Of a stretch of DNA of 64,000 nucleotides, positions 12,225 through 22,266 are shown piece by piece; positions within the stretch are counted from its first letter, which is position 1, and each line of letters opens with the position of its first letter. The position numbers and the translations under genes were made by a program. The stretch comes from Orthonyx spaldingii. Lineage: Eukaryota > Chordata > Aves > Passeriformes > Orthonychidae. The notes under the pieces are model-generated. The model saw only the letters and a list, made by a program, of their open reading frames with translations, did no database searches and was not told where the DNA came from. The stretch covers positions 364,310 through 428,309 of the forward strand of contig VZTJ01000073.1 of the NCBI GenBank assembly GCA_013397795.1, given 5' to 3'.

Positions 12225-12446
12225 GCCCGGCCGGGCTCGGCAGCGCGTGGGCGTGGCCATTTGCATGAGCCAATGGGAGCGGGGTATGCAAATGAGCGGC
12301 GCGGGCTGGCCGGGGCGGGCGGGGCCGCGCGCGGGGCCCTTTGTCCGGCACAGGCGGCGCGGCCGGAGCGGGGCCGGAGCCCTGCCCGTGTCCGTCTGTC
12401 CGTGTCCGTCTGTCCGTGTGCGCCCGGGCTCCGTCCCGTCCCCGTG
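12225..12446 (+). promoter_or_regulatory. GADD45A: GADD45A proximal promoter and 5'UTR
   Basis: This is a GC- and CpG-rich block directly upstream of the start codon. It holds an octamer ATTTGCAT (12259-12266), a CCAAT box (12270-12274) and the reverse octamer ATGCAAAT (12286-12293). GC-box-like GGGCGGGCGGGGC follows near 12313-12327, and there is no TATA box. Mammalian GADD45A promoters are known to use paired Oct-1 sites and CAAT boxes for p53-independent induction, including by BRCA1 via Oct-1 and NF-Y. The same parts in the same place support both the gene call and functional conservation. The transcription start is not determined; about 12.34-12.38 kb is likely. Confidence 0.85.
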
Positions 12447-13836
12447 ATGACTCTGGAGGNNNNNNNNNNNNNNNNNNNNNNNNNNNNNNNNNNNNNNNNN
12501 NNNNNNNNNNNNNNNNNNNNNNNNNNNNNNNNNNNNNNNNNNNNNNNNNNNNNNNNNNNNNNNNNNNNNNNNNNNNNNNNNNNNNNNNNNNNNNNNNNNN
12601 NNNNNNNNNNNNNNNNNNNNNNNNNNNNNNNNNNNNNNNNNNNNNNNNNNNNNNNNNNNNNNNNNNNNNNNNNNNNNNNNNNNNNNNNNNNNNNNNNNNN
12701 NNNNNNNNNNNNNNNNNNNNNNNNNNNNNNNNNNNNNNNNNNNNNNNNNNNNNNNNNNNNNNNNNNNNNNNNNNNNNNNNNNNNNNNNNNNNNNNNNNNN
12801 NNNNNNNNNNNNNNNNNNNNNNNNNNNNNNNNNNNNNNNNNNNNNNNNNNNNNNNNNNNNNNNNNNNNNNNNNNNNNNNNNNNNNNNNNNNNNNNNNNNN
12901 NNNNNNNNNNNNNNNNNNNNNNNNNNNNNNNNNNNNNNNNNNNNNNNNNNNNNNNNNNNNNNNNNNNNNNNNNNNNNNNNNNNNNNNNNNNNNNNNNNNN
13001 NNNNNNNNNNNNNNNNNNNNNNNNNNNNNNNNNNNNNNNNNNNNNNNNNNNNNNNNNNNNNNNNNNNNNNNNNNNNNNNNNNNNNNNNNNNNNNNNNNNN
13101 NNNNNNNNNNNNNNNNNNNNNNNNNNNNNNNNNNNNNNNNNNNNNNNNNNNNNNNNNNNNNNNNNNNNNNNNNNNNNNNNNNNNNNNNNNNNNNNNNNNN
13201 NNNNNNNNNNNNNNNNNNNNNNNNNNNNNNNNNNNNNNNNNNNNNNNNNNNNNNNNNNNNNNNNNNNNNNNNNNNNNNNNNNNNNNNNNNNNNNNNNNNN
13301 NNNNNNNNNNNNNNNNNNNNNNNNNNNNNNNNNNNNNNNNNNNNNNNNNNNNCCTCTTTCTTTTTCCCCTTCCCTCTTTCTTTTTCCCCTTCCCTCTTTC
13401 TTTTTCCCCTTCCCTCTTTCTTTTTCCCCTTCCCTCTTTCTTTTTCCCCTTCCCTCTTTTTCCCTTTTTCTTCCCCCCCCCCTTTTATCTCTCCTCACCC
13501 TCCTTTTTTTTTCCCTTCCCTACTCTGCCCCAGAGTCCAAAGCTAAACTCCTCACATGCTTCCAGGCCTGACTTGTTTGTTTGCCTCGGTAGCAATTTAA
13601 GATGATTCACACTCCTGGCCTTTCTGCTGTGCTTGTTTTTTTCTTTTTTTTTTTTTTTTTCCCTTGCTGTGCTCGGGTTGTTTTTGCTGCCCTGATGAAG
13701 CCTTTTGCCGTCCCCTTTCCAGAACCCGCAGGCCTCGCAGTGGAAGGATCCAGCGCTGAGTCAGCTGATGTGTTTCTGCCGGGAGAGCCGGTACCTGGAC
13801 CAGTGGGTGCCGGTGATCAACCTCCCGGAGCGGTGA
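12447..13836 (+). CDS. GADD45A: GADD45A, growth arrest and DNA-damage-inducible alpha (interrupted by assembly gap)
   Basis: GADD45A is a small acidic nuclear stress protein of about 165 residues. It binds PCNA, p21, CDK1/cyclin B1 and MTK1/MEKK4, and links p53 and stress signals to growth arrest, repair and DNA demethylation. Two ends are visible. The start at 12447 reads MTLE before the 893-N gap. The last exon, 13723-13836, encodes 37 residues beginning NPQASQWKDPAL and ending in the family's WVPVINLPER tail, then TGA. It opens after a pyrimidine tract and CAG. About 124 internal codons (rest of exon 1 and exons 2-3) lie in the gap, so no complete protein can be read. The MTLE start rules out GADD45B and GADD45G, as does the position next to convergent GNG12. 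The gap is an assembly defect, not evidence of a pseudogene. Confidence 0.95.
12460..13352. other. Assembly gap (893 N) inside GADD45A
   Basis: This is an unbroken run of N. It begins 13 nt into the GADD45A reading frame and ends in a 20-bp homopyrimidine tandem repeat. The true length is unknown. It must contain the end of exon 1, exons 2 and 3, introns 1-2 and part of intron 3. Confidence 1.
13353..13472 (+). repeat. Homopyrimidine 20-bp tandem repeat at gap edge (GADD45A intron 3)
   Basis: About 5.5 near-identical 20-bp units made only of C and T, followed by more C/T runs to about 13520. The other strand is pure G/A. Such tracts can form triplex DNA and block polymerases, which probably explains why the assembly breaks here. 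The array may extend into the gap. Confidence 0.95.
13723..13836 (+). CDS. GADD45A: GADD45A last coding exon
   Basis: The acceptor is a pyrimidine-rich tract ending CAG at 13720-13722. The exon is in phase 0 and spans 38 codons including TGA at 13834-13836. Compared with the human tail as I recall it, only a few conservative changes are visible, for example Leu for Met in the RESRYLDQW stretch. It has no internal stops. Confidence 0.95.
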   Translation, partial: NPQASQWKDPALSQLMCFCRESRYLDQWVPVINLPER

Positions 13837-14480
13837 CCCCCGGCCGTGCCGCTGCAGTGCCGCGACACTTTCGCATTGCTCAGGAAAGGAACTCCCTGCC
13901 CCGGCCCCAGGACTCCGGGGAGGGGGGAGGAAAAATAAAACCCAACAACAAAAAAGTAAATATATATAAAATAATGAAGTTAAAGCTGATGTCAGGGGGG
14001 TTGGCTGCAGTGGAGCAACGTGCGGGACTGGAGCTGAGTGATGCCGTGTGGGAGCCCAGGAAAATCCAGGGATGAGCCCATCCCGGGGTGCTGAGAACGC
14101 CCCTCACTCTTTTTGTCCTTAAGTGCCACTTAAAGTTCCTGCTTTAAACACCTTAACGAGCAAACAAGGTTAATCGAGGCCTTTTGCCAGCAATGTTGTT
14201 GTATTTTTGGGATGTTAATTCTCACGTTTTTATGCTAAGATATATAATAATAATAATAAGTTATTTTCTGATATTGATGGAAAAATTATTTATACTTGGA
14301 GGTTTGAGAACCAAAATGCCCTCAAGCAGTTGGTCTGCAACCACGCATCTTCTCCCAGTTGGCTGCAAAAGCAGCACCATTAATATAATTGTTTGAAATT
14401 CGAGTGTGTTTTGGGGTTTTGGTGTTCTTGTTTTGTGTTTTCTTTTTTTTGAAATAAAGCATAAAATCGAACCTTTGGCC
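13837..14480 (+). other. GADD45A: GADD45A 3'UTR with poly(A) signal
   Basis: This AT-richer stretch follows the stop. An early AATAAA lies at 13934-13939. The best signal is AATAAA at 14453-14458, with U/GU-rich sequence from about 14485 onward, which predicts cleavage near 14475 and a UTR of about 640 nt. It contains a (TAA)n run at about 14242-14257 and an ATTTA-containing A/U stretch near 14280-14295. Mammalian GADD45A mRNA is known to be controlled through AU-rich 3'UTR sequence. Confidence 0.8.
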
Positions 14481-16459
14481 CAGGGTTTTATTTCCTTACT
14501 CTGAGTGTGCAGGCACAAGGGCTGAGCAGCAGCTGCTTCCTTGTCCTGGCCATGGGCAAGGTCCTGTTGTGCAGCTCCCGTGTGGGTTATTCCCGGCCCC
14601 TCCCAAGCAATTAAAGGCCAGAGCAGCCGATGTGCTGCAGGAAATGTTGGGAATGTTATTTATTTATTTATTTTGCTTCAATGCTGCCACAACAGGAGCT
14701 TGGGAAAAAAAAAAAAAAAGGGGGGGTGCTTTTCTGCTGAGGTTTCCCCACTCCTGCAGCTCCTTGGCACGGGGAAACCTGATTCCTGGGAGGAGGAGAA
14801 GCTGCCCCGGTGTTCCCTTGCACCGCAGACTGCAAAGCCCCGGGGATTTGTTTGCACCCCCAGCTTGGGCCAGGAGCTCCCAGTGCCAGGCTCCTCTTCA
14901 GTGACACTTCCAGGCTGGCACAGAGGGGGTTTCTCCGTGTGGCAGGAAAATCCACACCCCTGCTGCTGGCACAGCCTGGGAGGCCACGGGGACACCGGTG
15001 ACCCACACTGTCCCTCCCTAAGGGCAGCTGGCTGGACCCCAGCAGTGGCACGGGGTCACTCTGTCCCCAGCCCTGCAGGATGGGTGCCAGCCGGGAGGGG
15101 AGGCTGGACCTGTTCTCCCACTCCTGGGATGCTCCAGCATGAGGTCACCTGGCCCTGTCCGTGTCCCTGTCCGTGTCCAGCCCCGGGCTCAGGACAGGCT
15201 GGTGCCACCCTGTGCCCGGGGACCCTGCAGCAGCACCATCACCAGATTTATTTGTCCATCACCAGATTTGTTGTTTCTCCAAGCTCAGACTCGATCCAAA
15301 CCCCTCTGCTTTGTCACCCCCAGCCCTGTCCCCACACTCCAAAGTGAGTGGCCCTGGGGGCACCTGGCCCCGCACCCAAATTCTCATTTTTGCCCCCAAA
15401 TCAGGCAGCTTGGCCAAGGACAAGAGGGGCAGCCCAATGATGCACCATGGTGGGGTCTCATCATGGATTTCTCCCGGCACCTGTGGATGCAATGGTCTCA
15501 TTTCTCCTTTTTAAAAAAATCCTGCTGGGGCAGAGTCTGTATTTCCCCCAGATTTCACAATCCCTGTTTTTTCCTGGGGGTATTGATGGCAAGAAGTGAA
15601 GTGCAAATGCAACCACTCCAGATTTCACATGTCCCTGATTACTGCAGTTAAAAAATGGTGAGTTTTTCTAAAATCTATGGATTAAATGCTGCCAGATTTG
15701 GGCAGATACACCCAGGATCCCACAGCTGGATCAGCACATCTGGACCAGCACCCAGCCCCTGCCACAGGCTTTCCTTAAGGGCAGACACAAAGAACATCCC
15801 TGCAGCCACAGCAGGGAGCTGGATTTGGGCTGAGAACAGGGATCTTGAGCCAAACAAAAATTCCAATTCCTTCCCAGATTCCTGGGAAGACACCAACCCA
15901 CAGCACGAGGCTCCTTCCCTCCCATGCCCCACCTGGGGCCGGGCACCTCTGGGCACAGCTGGACTTCCCCCAGCACCCCCAGCCCTGCAGCCCCACACGG
16001 AGTCATTACCAGAGCTCATTAATTCTATCCAGCTGTGTGATAAACAGACACAAACACCGTGAAAAACAATTAGGGCACAGCTACCCTGCTGGTTTGCCAC
16101 TAGAAAAATACTCTGATTACAAAAATAATTTGGACACAAGCACAGGATAAGCAGCAGGTTTCTCTACCAGGCTGATTTTGGAGCTCTGCCAAAGAGATTT
16201 GTTAAACAAAGTTGAATTTTTTAATCTATATCAAGAGTGGGTCTATAATTTCATACAGAAATGACAAATATGCAACGTAAATGACAAGTGGTTCATAAAT
16301 TCTGCAAATATCCTCCCAGAAATGCAGGGCTATGGCAGAGCACAACTTCAGCTGCCTGCACAGAAGGACATTTGCAGCCAGCTGAACTCAGGATTATTTT
16401 TAAACCCTTCAAAATTTGCTGTTAATATATAAAGTTTATATATCTGCACCCATACACAC

Positions 16460-17325
16460 AGAGCAAGACTTTTTTATTATATGTATATATAAAATATATA
16501 CTAGATGGAAAGGCCCTCCAATTATAAATGCATAACCACAAGCTGGAGATAATTTGGCATTTTTCCCGTTTAAAAATGAATTTTGTTATAAAAATGAGTC
16601 AAGTTCTGACTCCCTGCACAGAACCCAGCTGGGATTGGGAGCGAGGGCAGCGTTCCCCCAGCTCTGCCCAGGCACTTCCAGCCTCCCATTCTTTTTCCAT
16701 TTCTTTGAGGCTGTGTTTTACACTAACACAGGTTTTTAATTCGAGAAGAAAATGCAGCAGAATCCAGGCTGGAAATTCCGCTTTTTCAACTCTTGGAAAG
16801 CATCTCTGATTCCCAACTCTATCCTTTAAAAGCCCTGGGGAGAGAGGCCAGCGGGAGGAAGGCTGTGGCACAGCTCCCTGGAGCTCCCAGCAGCTGCTAC
16901 AATCGTTTTTCAAGGTAGTTTTTGCTAGAAAATGCACTTTAAACATGCCTGTGCACAAACAGGTGCTGCCAGCACAGGCACAGCCCCCCCCCAAAATCCA
17001 TAATTTTAAAAAACGTAAACCCAGTGATTCCATCAGGTCTCTACAACTTTGCTTTCTCAGCAAAGCTCAGGCAACTTTGGTCTTGTTGGAGTTGGCAAAT
17101 GCCACCAGGACCCCTGTGCAGAGACCCTGGGCCGCATTCCCTTGGCCAGGAGAGACAGGGATTCAGTCAGAAAGCTCCTAACAGAGACAGGGGTCAGCAG
17201 GAATGCCTTGGGAAGCTCAGGGAATGGTCTGGGCAGGGGCAGGGCGCAGGTACCTGGGGGAGTGGTGGTGCTTGGCCTGGCCCAGCTGGGCTGGCAGGGG
17301 CTGGGCAGGAGGAGCTGCCCCTCTC
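16460..17325 (-). other. GNG12: GNG12 3'UTR, best-supported end near 16.46 kb
   Basis: This is the sequence downstream of the TAG at 17326-17328. A minus-strand AATAAA lies at 16473-16478, followed by a GU-rich element (TCTGTGTGTATGGGTG) at about 16447-16462. This is the strongest signal/downstream-element pair in the interval, giving a UTR of about 0.87 kb. Distal minus-strand AATAAA copies at 15247-15252, about 14659-14673 and 14487-14492 would give UTRs up to about 2.85 kb. Use of each is unknown. Confidence 0.6.
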
Positions 17326-18076
17326 CTATAACAAAATGCAGGTTTTCTTGTCCTTGAAGGGGTTCTCAGAAGCTGGAATTCCCATGAGCAACGGGTCCTT
17401 CTTGGCGTGCTCCTCACAGTACAGCATGAGGTCTGCAGAGGCCTTGGACACCTGCAGGAGACGGGAAAAACCAGCACAAAATGGGGTTTTCCATGGGAAT
17501 GGGGTCAAGATGCTGAGAGGTGTGAGGGAGCAAAGTCCCTGTGTGCGACGGGAGAGGTGCTGGGAGAGGGAAATGTTCTCCAGGGCTCTGTCTGCCCTTG
17601 GACCCCCAGGGAATGAAGGAAAGGAGGGACCCCGGTGCTCCTTGGGGTTGGTTGTGACCCAGAGGCAAAGGCTCCCCCTGGCCCCGACAGAAAACTGCAA
17701 ACAAACAAGACAATTCCAGAGGAATTTCTCATCTCTGCTGGAGTGACAGGACAAGGGGGAACGGCTTCCCACTGCCAGAGGGCAGGGCTGGGTGGGACAC
17801 TGGGCCACAAGAAACGATTTTATTTGGGTTTGTTGAGCTGAGATGTTGGCGTCAGGCTTTGAGACGGGGGAAGCGCTGAGCTGTGGGTGCACAGACACAA
17901 CCCCTGCCCGTTATCCCACCACCCCACAGCTGGAAGGGGAAAAACAAGGAAAAGGAGGGGGAAGCAGGCCGTGCTCTCACCTTTATCCTCTCTATGGAGG
18001 CTTCTATCCTGAGCTGCTGCACGGTCCTGCGGGCCTGGGCGATGTTGTTGGTCGTGGTGGCTGTTTTGCCAGACAT
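17326..18076 (-). CDS. GNG12: GNG12, G-protein gamma-12 subunit (two coding exons)
   Basis: This gene encodes a heterotrimeric G-protein gamma subunit that pairs with a beta subunit and anchors it to the inner plasma membrane. Joining 18076-17981 (32 codons) to 17451-17326 (41 codons plus TAG) gives 73 residues; human GNG12 has 72. The N-terminal half is the gamma coiled-coil ([20 protein letters not shown]). The C-terminal half carries [11 protein letters not shown], the conserved NPF turn and the CAAX box CILL; a terminal Leu predicts geranylgeranylation. The donor is AAG|GTGAGA and the acceptor [24 protein letters not shown] and KKTCILL match GNG12 rather than GNG7, and GADD45A, DIRAS3 and WLS as neighbours confirm it. 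Confidence 0.97.
17745..17800 (+). mobile_element. Short CR1 fragment in GNG12 last intron
   Basis: About 55 bp: GACAGGACAAGGGGGAACGG, CTTCCCACTGCCAGAGGGC. Both ends are truncated. Confidence 0.65.
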
Positions 18077-18097
18077 TTTCAGTGGAGCAGGGAAGTT
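17981..18097 (-). CDS. GNG12: GNG12 first coding exon (start codon at 18074-18076)
   Basis: On the minus strand a CT-rich tract ends in AAGCAG at 18098-18100. The exon then has 21 nt of 5'UTR (18077-18097), ATG at 18076-18074, and 32 codons to the donor at 17981/17980. The start context GAAAATGT has a purine at -3. Splicing just before the start codon implies at least one upstream non-coding exon. Confidence 0.9.
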
Positions 18098-18482
18098 CTG
18101 CTTGGAAGGACAGGGGGTTGTTATTCCAGAAGGCAGCACAGCACCCTGAACTGCTGTTACACAGCAGCATCCACAACACGCTGCAAAATGTGATTCTCTT
18201 TTCTTTTTTTTATTATTATTATTACACCCAACAGGACCAATCAGCTAAACAAGAGCTCTGGAATTAAAACACTCTCCAAAGAAAAGCATGGAGCTCCTGT
18301 GCAGGTTTCGGAGTCCGTGGCACAGCTTTGGCCACTTGATCCCCCCACCTGCAGCTTCCCCTGGGATTCCAGGGAGCCCAGAGTGTGCTGGGAGGCCACA
18401 GCTTCCCTGTGAGCTGGACCAAGGAAGGAGACAAGGCCCTGAACCCACCAGAGAGGGATGGGAAGGAGTGAGCCAGGATGGA

Positions 18483-18740
18483 ATCACAGAATACTGAGGT
18501 TGGAAATGTTCTCTGAGACCATCAAATCCAACCATTCCCAGCACTGCCAAGGCCACCCCTGCCCCACATCCCCAAGTGCCACATCCACAGGGATTTGAAA
18601 TCCCTCCAGGGATGGGGACTCAGCACTACCCTGGGCAGCTGTGCCAGGGCTGGAAAACCTTTCCAGAGAGAAATAACATCCCTGGCACAGGCTGATCCCA
18701 GCACCCCTGGCTGGTTCTCTGCCCAGGCAGGCTCAGTCTG
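18483..18740 (-). mobile_element. CR1 copy, AAAGCCCTCT-type subfamily
   Basis: GAATCACAGAATACTGAGGT tail complement, then CCAGCACTGCCAAGGCCACC and CCAAGTGCCACATCC, a subfamily distinct from the CAGGGATCCAGGGGC type. Confidence 0.8.
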
Positions 18741-18741
18741 A

Positions 18742-18870
18742 GGTGTCCAAGGCCAGGTTGGACACTGGGGCTTGGAGCAGCCTGGGACAGTGGAAGGAGT
18801 CCCTGCCATGGCAGGGGTGGCACTGGATGGGCTTTAAGGTCTCTCCCAACCCAACCAGGCTGGGATTCCA
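18742..18870 (+). mobile_element. CR1 3' fragment, back-to-back with preceding copy
   Basis: GTCCAAGGCCAGGTTGGAC to AACCAGGCTGGGATTCC. Together with 18483-18740 it forms an inverted pair in the GNG12 5' intron. Confidence 0.82.
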
Positions 18871-19371
18871 AATTATTCAGGTCTGCAGGAGGCCAGAGTT
18901 GAGCCCAGCCCTGTCCGTGTCACTGTCCCGTACCCCAGTGCCCAGCAGGGCTCTGCTGGTGTCCCACGGCTGCAGGAGCATGAGAGACCCGTGGAGCTGT
19001 GCCTGACCCCCCTGGCACCGCAGGGACCCAGCCCCAGGCGGCTCCGTGACCTTTCCGGGCGCTGCTGCAGCAGCTCCTGCAGGACTCGGGTTTCTCTGGC
19101 CCAGCCTGGCAGCAGGGCTGGTTTCCAGCCGAGGCTCGTGCCAGCCCAGCGAGCTGGGAACAGCATTGTCCTGCTCCAAGTCCCCGTTCTGGGGGGACAT
19201 TCCTTGGGAAAGCTTCGGGCAGAGCGATTCCCGAGCGGCAGGAAGCGCCTGCGCAGGCACAGGAGGAGGGACATTCATTCCTCATGTTTGGTGTCACTGG
19301 AGACTTCACTTCCTGCAGTAAATGCTAACAGCATCCTCCTGCAGACCCATGCAGGGCAATGGATGCTCCAG

Positions 19372-19588
19372 ACCCTGTCCAGCCTGGCCTTGGGCACTGC
19401 CAGCGATACAGGGGCAGCCACAGCTCCTCTGGGAATTCCATCCCAGGGCCTCCCCACCCTCCCAGGGAGCAATTCCTTCCCAATCTCCCACCCAGCCCTG
19501 CCCTCTGGCAGTGGGAACCATTCCCTGTGTCCTGTCCTTCCAGCCCTTGTCCCCAGTCCCTCTCCAGCTCTCCTGGAGCCCCTTTAGA
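19372..19588 (-). mobile_element. CR1 fragment lacking tail
   Basis: CTGTCCAGCCTGGCCTTGGG to CTGGAGCCCCTTTAGA. It contains the minus-strand form of the CTGCCAGAGGGCAG motif near 19500. Confidence 0.85.
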
Positions 19589-20153
19589 TGAGAAATGAAT
19601 CTTCCAACCAGGAAACCCCAACAGGCCCTGCCAGAGCTGCTGGGTTCAACAGTGGCTCTGCTCCAACCTGGGGGAGCTCCAGACCCCTCACTTCTGGAAT
19701 AACAAGGAGCTGTTTCACATGGACACAAAAGCACAGATCCACCACAAACCGAGCCCACACTCCCAGTCCAGTCCCTGCAGTTTCCCCTTGCAATATTCAG
19801 AACCTACAGCGTGAAAAACCCAACGCAAAGCAATTTATTTTTATCAAGTAACGAATGCAGCTCTGAGAGTACAGTTCAGGAGTTGCTGATTCCTGTAATT
19901 TCAGTGCTTTTTTCTTTTTTAAAGGTTAACAAATTTGCAAAATTAAAAGATAAACCACTATCCTCTCATTTAACTGGGGAAAGGCCACGTTCAGCCTTCC
20001 CTCCCCCAGCCCCAAACCCCCTTTTGCCACCGGAGATGTTTGATTCTCTGGATCCCTTCCCACCCTGCATGGATGACCTCCTTAGGAAAGTTCCAGTGCT
20101 TATTTTCCCAGCTGCTTAGCTTTGTTAATAAATGAGATGTGTGGAAAAAAAAG

Positions 20154-20178
20154 AAACCAAACCAAACCAAACCAACCC
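20154..20178 (+). repeat. (AAACC)n simple repeat
   Basis: Five or so AAACC units following an A-rich stretch. Confidence 0.85.
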
Positions 20179-20741
20179 AAACCATAAGATTTGAAAATTA
20201 AATTGCTGCATTTGCCCATCTCCAAACAAACACGAGCTTTAATAGCCCTCCTAAGATTACCAAATCTCTTCTGAGGGAGATTTACAACAACTAGGTCAGC
20301 TCCCCATAACACTGTTTTCCTTCCCAGTTCCTGGCAACGGACCCGAGCTGCTGCAGCCACGGATTGCTCACAGGGCGCCCTGCACGTCACAAAACTCCCC
20401 AGATTTGAACTGGAGGTGTCAGAATTCTGCAGAACTTGGGGGTTCAGAGCCTTGGGCAGGGTTTTCTGGGATAGGAGAATCTCCCCATAGGAGAAGGAAG
20501 TTTTTCCCTGAAGAATGACCACTCGGAGAGGGCACTGCTCTGGTTTCTAGGAAATGACCCCTCATGCTCAGCAGGCAGCCCTGAGCCAGCAGGAGCCCCC
20601 GGAGCCTCCCTCATGCCAACACTTTCCCACTGGGATCTCTCGTGTCCCAGCACTCACAGTCACAACTCCTCACTCTACAAATGGACCCCAAAAAGAATTT
20701 CCAACAAGTTTTTCCATTCATCTCCTAAGACAAAACGTGGC

Positions 20742-20872
20742 TGGTGATCCAGGCCAGGCTGGGCGGGGCTGGGAGCAGCCTGGGACAGTGGAAGGTGTCC
20801 CTGCCCATGGCAGGGGTGGCACTGGCTGGGATTTAAGGTCCTTTCCAGCTCAAACCATTCCAGGATTTCCTG
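20742..20872 (+). mobile_element. CR1 3' fragment
   Basis: AGGCCAGGCTGGGCGGGGC to CATTCCAGGATTTCC, covering only the terminal ~130 bp. Confidence 0.8.
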
Positions 20873-21094
20873 CTGTGGTCCCAAGCAGGAGGGAGTTCCC
20901 TGCAGGAACTCGCGGCGACAGCCTCGGCCCCTGGGAGTGACAGAGCTGAGCAGGGGCTTGCAGGGCCCAGGGTGGTGACAGAGACTCCCAAACCCCAGAG
21001 CAGCTGCAGGCACGGCTGCAACTCTCCCTTGGGTCTGACTCAGAGCCTAAAACGAGACAAAAGGATCAGTCCCAGAACAGCCTCCCCTGGCTCT

Positions 21095-21248
21095 TCCTGC
21101 CATGGCAGGGACACCTCCCACTGTCCCAGGCTGCTCCCAGCCCCAATGTCCAGCCTGGCCTTGGGCACTGCCAGGGATCCAGGGGCAGCCACAGCTTCTC
21201 TGAGCACCCTGTGCCAGGCCCTCACCTCCCTCACAGGGAAGAATATCT
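21095..21248 (-). mobile_element. CR1 fragment
   Basis: TGCCATGGCAGGGACACCTC to CTCCCTCACAGGGAAGAATA. It lacks the final ~60 bp of tail. Confidence 0.8.
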
Positions 21249-22188
21249 AATTTATCCATGGAAAACTGACTTCTCCAGAGGAGGATGCTCACCAGCTGCA
21301 CTTTGCCAGAAAAAGAGAAAAACTTCCAGTGGACTTCCTGCAGCCACACACCTGCAGTTTTTTCTTTCTTGAAACACCTGCAAACAGGTGGAGCTGCCCC
21401 TCTTCCACAGGAAAGCCCTATTTTTCCAGGCCTTGCCCTATTTCTTTCCTCAGGCTTTAGGTACCAAGGTTGCCATACAGCAGATCCCCAGATCCGCCCG
21501 GGCTGGGAGCCAAACTCCAGCTCCAGTGGGATAATTAAACTCTGGACTGTCTTATTTACTCTTCCAGATCCAGGACTTGTGAAGCACCTGCTGAGTGAAA
21601 GGTAATTAAATCAGCACGGCTAAAGCAGGGCTGGGAATCTGCTGGAAATCCCAGCGGCTCTGCCTGGAAAACAGCTCCCAGTTTGCTCCAGTTATGCAGA
21701 GCCAGCTCATGCTGGAGCAGCAAAGCCTGGCTGGCAGCGGGATAAAGGCTCAAAGGGGTAAAAAAGTGTCTTGTAACTGTTTCTTTTGGAATAAATCAGA
21801 GTTTGAGGTGAGTAACTCAAAACTCAATCAGTAGAGCAGGTTGGACAAAACACAAACCAACACCAGCGACAACAAGAGCAGCTCCAAGTGTTACACCCCG
21901 TCAGCTCCTGGTTTTCCAGGGCTGGCTGCAGAGGTCTAATGTTCCAGCTCATCTGCAAATGCAGGTTCCAAAGGCCTCTCTTTCCAGAGCCACTGGAGCC
22001 CTGGTGTGGAGGACACGGAGCTGAGAGGTGGAGAGGCCTCTGTGCCAGGCAGAGGCAACAGCAGGAAAAGAAGGACAGGGGGTGTTCCCAACATTCCCAC
22101 TGCCCCGTTCCCACTGGGAGCCCTCCTCGCCAAGGCCCTGCAGCAGCAGCAGCAGCCCTGCTCTGGGTGTCCTGCACACCCTGCACTC

Positions 22189-22266
22189 CGATGGGATGGG
22201 ATGGGATGGGATGGGATGGGATGGGATGGGATGGGATGGAATGGGATGGGATGGGATGGGATGGGA
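22189..22266 (+). repeat. (GGGAT)n simple repeat
   Basis: About 15 units of GATGG/GGGAT with one A-for-G variant, in the GNG12 5' intron. It probably expanded from short GGGATGGGAT runs like those in nearby CR1 tails. Confidence 0.95.

Noticed and set aside
11619..13571. A 650-codon plus-strand open frame over the GADD45A region
   Set aside because: It is mostly N translated as unknown residues, joined to CR1 sequence on the left and the C/T repeat on the right. The true GADD45A exons use other frames.
14541..15347. A 268-codon plus-strand frame downstream of GADD45A
   Set aside because: It begins past the GADD45A poly(A) signal, is low-complexity, and overlaps the possible distal GNG12 3'UTR on the other strand.
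17326..18076. Calling the gamma subunit GNG7, because DIRAS1 and GNG7 are also neighbours in vertebrates
   Set aside because: The residues ([22 protein letters not shown]) fit GNG12, and GADD45A and WLS are the GNG12/DIRAS3 neighbours. The resemblance reflects the paralogous block.
22189..22266. Regular array considered as CRISPR-like or satellite
   Set aside because: It is a pure 5-bp microsatellite without spacers, in a vertebrate intron.
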